From contig NC_072464.1 in assembly GCF_027596085.1 (NCBI RefSeq), positions 11,846,124-11,910,123 on the forward strand: a DNA stretch of 64,000 nt, given 5' to 3'. Source of the stretch: Anoplopoma fimbria (Eukaryota > Chordata > Actinopteri > Perciformes > Anoplopomatidae). Numbering within the stretch: position 1 is the first letter of the stretch; each line of letters begins with the position of its first letter. The notes beneath the pieces were generated by a model. It saw nothing but the letters and a program-made list of their open reading frames with translations. It had not been told where the DNA came from and made no database searches. Below are positions 61,115-64,000 of this stretch, piece by piece. The translations under genes were made by a program, and so were the position numbers.

Positions 61115-61329
61115 GCCCCCCCAACAGTAAAAGCAACCTGAGGACTTTCCTGCGAGCTATGTGACAGGAGGGGTATCGACAAAAGACTCAGAGGAGTAAA
61201 AAACCCTGACAGAACAGCTGCTGTGAACTCCAATGTCTGTCAATATCCCACCTACAGACGCTCAGGACAGGATTACTACAGGAGACGCACAGTCGGCTTG
61301 GCTCACTGTCAGGTGAGCGGCGCGGCGCG

Positions 61330-61360
61330 TAACCACGCCCACCGCCCGGGGATTGGCTGA
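61330..61360 (-). promoter_or_regulatory. abcc4: abcc4 proximal promoter: inverted CCAAT and GC boxes
   Basis: Read on the minus strand, GCCAATCC (61351-61358 region) is followed by GGGCGGTGGGCGTGG (61333-61347), an SP/KLF-type GC box, then a CpG-rich GCGCGCCGCGCCGC stretch. They sit 220-245 nt upstream of the abcc4 ATG, a typical TATA-less promoter layout. Confidence 0.6.
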
Positions 61361-61540
61361 TGGAAGTCTCCAAGACTTCCCAAACTCCTTCATGTCATGA
61401 ACTCCGACCCCTTTAACCCAGACAATCGTTATAAACACAAAAGTAATACAGTAAAAGTAATATAATCAACATTGTTTTCAAAAGTAATGCAAAATGTAAA
61501 TGCAACTACAAATGCAAAAGAACTATGATATAATATATAT

Positions 61541-61621
61541 ATTATATTATATTATATTATATTATATTATATTATATTATATTATATTATATTATATTAT
61601 ATTATATTATATTATATTATA
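61541..61621. repeat. (ATATT)16 pentanucleotide satellite
   Basis: About 80 nt of near-perfect ATTAT/ATATT repeats in the abcc4-cldn10 intergenic region. Pure A/T with strong unwinding potential; likely length-polymorphic. Confidence 0.95.
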
Positions 61622-63155
61622 CTAAAAAGATATACATATTTCACTATTTTTTTCCGAAAATAAGACTTCATATGACTCAATAAAATACAAAAAAATATCT
61701 GGTGATGTGACTATTTGTGCTGTTTGAAGTGTGGAAAAAGTCACCACAGATTCCAGTCAACTGTTATATCACATATTTCCCTCTGTAATGTAGTTGAGTA
61801 GAACATACATTAAAAAGGGTTCAAATAATATGGATTATTGCTCTCAATTTTACCTGATTGATTAAATTATTAGTTTGACCTATAATTATGAATCAAAATG
61901 TACCAAACCTTTCTTCTTTTTAATAACTATATCTATTTCAAACAAATCATATAATCTTTAGATGATTAAAAAAATGGGAATCTGCTTAAACATACAAATG
62001 TAAGCTTTATAAAGTTTTTATTTTTTGTTGTTGGTTTACCCTTTCCCCCATAACAAATTTTCACTAGTGGACAAGATATAGTAATCCAATTCTTAATCTC
62101 TTAGACAGTTGAGATTTAAAGAACTATGGATAATCAAGATTGTGTCATTGGGATTTGATTACCTTTAGAAAGGACTTCCTCAGGTCCTCATCCAGTCACC
62201 TCTATGTCACCTGTCATATGGACAAAATTTAATATTCAACAGAAGTCAAGTCACAGAGGAAAATGAATTTTCAGGAAACTCTTAAGGGACATCTACAAGG
62301 AGTTCTTTGTCACAACCTGCAGGATGTGGCTGGATATTGCTGTCCATTTTCTGTCAAAATGAACTGAATTTGTTTTTGTTTACCATTAAGGAAACTGTAA
62401 ACTTTTGAGGATTATTTGTTCTCTATAATTAACTCCACAAACTTCACCTACAGTCCTAAAACATTTCACGTGTATCACAAACATTATATTTAATGTTTGA
62501 CTTTGTTGTATCAGCTGTTTGTTTGTGTTTTTTTCTATTCTGTAATAGAAAAAAATGAACAATAAAATACTACAAAAAGTCAACAAGTACAAGATTTGCA
62601 ATCTATCTGACAAGGTCTTAGTTTTATTAGCGTTCCGGATGCCATGTTTTCTTTTATAGGTTTTCAGTTTTCATAGTATCAGATAAAAACAGACACTCTT
62701 CACACATGGGAAAGTGAACAGTGAATGTGAAAAACAACATGCATATTCACATATGAGCTGGTAATCATTAGTCATTCAGTTGCTAAATATTATGTGCAAA
62801 AATAGATGAACCACCTGGACTTTGTCACTTCTCATTTTGAGGATTACTGATTACTCCTTTATTTTCTTAAATGTTAATATGATACTTGACCTTATTCGTG
62901 GACCAAAACGTGCTTTTCAAATACCTCTTGCCAAAATGTAATGACTAACTGCCAGCTCATTCTTCCTTCCGATTATTTTACGTTCAGACACATGTGTCCA
63001 TCCCTCGCCCCTAGAGATCCAGGCAAGATGTCCTGTCTGTAAATCATCACAATGAAACACATGTCCACAGTGTAATTTGCCCTCCTGGGGCCATATTATT
63101 TCTTCTCATTTTCTTGAATCTGTTAAAAGACAGTATACATATCTTAAACCTCCCA

Positions 63156-63369
63156 ATGTCAGGCTTGCAGATTTTGGCTTTTGTCAGCGGCCTGGCCGGG
63201 CTGGGTGCCACTATAGGGGCCACAGTGTCCAATGAATGGAGGGCCACGAGCCGGGCATCCTCAGTCATCACAGCGACCTGGGTGCTCCAGGGTCTGTGGA
63301 ACAACTGTGCTGGAAATGCTATTGGAGCTCTGCACTGCAGACCACATCATACTATCCTGCAGCTGGAAG
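63156..63369 (+). CDS. cldn10a: Claudin-10 (10a-type) first coding exon, partial gene
   Basis: Encodes 71 residues plus one base before a GTAAGC donor. Claudins form the paracellular barrier and pores of tight junctions; the claudin-10a form is anion-selective (family knowledge). Visible: TM1 (residues 5-25), then extracellular loop 1 with the claudin signature W28, GLW (46-48), C51 and C61. SNEW, TRASSVITATWV-like (TSRASSVITATWV) and WNNCAGNA match human claudin-10a exon 1 rather than 10b. R33 and R62, positions linked to anion selectivity, are present. The start at 63156 (MSGLQ, human MSRAQ) is preferred over an in-frame ATG 14 codons upstream. Exons 2-5 lie past the window. Symbol a versus another fish cldn10 duplicate is uncertain. 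Confidence 0.88.
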
Positions 63370-64000
63370 GTAAGCTATACTAGGGTCAGAGTTTCACAGC
63401 GACCACATAGCAATATATGTCTGTTCACACGGCTGCATAACGCATTTGTCCATGTTAGCGGTTGGAAACACATCTAGTGGGTGAACATAGCCTATGTACT
63501 GATATATGGCGAGGTATTGTACGTATACTGCAGAGCTGCTCTAAATGATGTGTTCCTAACTATGTAACCTAAATATTCTTCAACACAATATTCTTTTTCG
63601 AAACTCAAACTTGTTAAATTTGGTGCCTATTTTGTGAATATATTTCAGGTGCAGCAGATATTGAAAAAAAAAATTCTATAGTGCTGGTAGCCACTTTTCA
63701 ATGGGTTTATTACATAAGGAAGTCTTTGGAAGTACTTTTGAAGGTTACTGGCAAAGTTATAAAAATGTTGTAAAAGACAACATTTTTGAGTGATTGTTTT
63801 GCAAAGAAATCTTTACTTAAGGTTTGTCATTAGGTATCTTTTGTAAAATATACAGTCTGGCATTTTTTTGTGTTTTGTCAATGAGAGAATGAGATAATCT
63901 TTGTTTCAACAATGATCCAGACTTTCATCTTGAGAATCAGATTTTGTCCTTTTTCATCTATTTTTCTTTAAATGAAAACTCTTTTGTTCAATTTTAACCT
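63370..64000 (+). other. cldn10a: cldn10 intron 1 (partial)
   Basis: AT-rich intronic sequence after the GTAAGC donor. No second exon (expected to begin with YIQACRGLM-like sequence) is found before the window ends. Confidence 0.7.

Larger units (their letters stand above)
61115..63155. other. Intergenic interval between abcc4 and cldn10
   Basis: 2.0 kb between the divergent abcc4 and cldn10 start codons. It contains the abcc4 5' UTR and promoter near 61115-61380, an ATATT satellite and AT-rich unique sequence. No further gene seen. The cldn10 5' UTR and promoter must lie at its right end, but no clear core element is visible. Confidence 0.7.

Noticed and set aside
63114..63155. Upstream in-frame ATG adding 14 residues to claudin-10
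   Set aside because: The human claudin-10a start aligns with MSGLQ at 63156, and the extension would precede the first membrane helix without homology.

Overview
This is vertebrate, almost certainly teleost fish, nuclear DNA. It is AT-leaning and intron-rich, carries long CA/GT microsatellites, and holds several repeats that look like common fish repeat families (a Tc1-type miniature element, a hAT-like element and a TTAA-type MITE). The gene order sox21 - abcc4 - cldn10 matches human 13q32. Compact introns (31 abcc4 coding exons in about 34 kb) fit a percomorph-like fish, but the species cannot be named from the sequence.

Layout. (1) 1-2.5 kb: the single-exon transcription factor gene sox21 on the minus strand (CDS 1124-1861, 245 aa), its 3' flank, and an upstream region with a CA microsatellite and an NRF1-type palindrome. 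(2) About 2.5-26 kb: a gene-free stretch with no convincing coding sequence. It has many moderately GC-rich, AT-core-punctuated blocks that look like conserved non-coding elements, one POU/SOX composite site, a GT microsatellite and a 221-bp Tc1-type miniature element. (3) 26.8-61.1 kb: a complete abcc4 (MRP4) gene on the minus strand. I resolved all 31 coding exons to the base. The exon lengths sum to 3,966 nt (1,321 aa plus stop) and every splice phase agrees. Introns 5 and 7 are largely filled by MITEs, intron 2 holds a perfect 20-bp hairpin, and intron 19 holds a 152-bp tandem duplication. (4) 61.1-63.2 kb: an intergenic interval with a CCAAT/GC-box promoter for abcc4 and an ATATT satellite. 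(5) 63,156-63,369: the first coding exon of a claudin-10 gene (10a-type) on the plus strand; the rest lies beyond the window.

How the genes relate. sox21 is a SoxB2 repressor of neural development, abcc4 is an ABC exporter of cyclic nucleotides and organic anions, and cldn10a is an anion-selective tight-junction protein. They share no pathway that I know of. The likely reason they stay together is regulatory: sox21 is known to be surrounded by enhancer-like conserved elements, and some may lie inside abcc4, which would then be a bystander. I found no new enzymatic or defence system. The most interesting unexplained items are the intron-2 hairpin with its associated inverted copies, the POU/SOX composite, and the candidate enhancer blocks in abcc4 introns 19 and 20.
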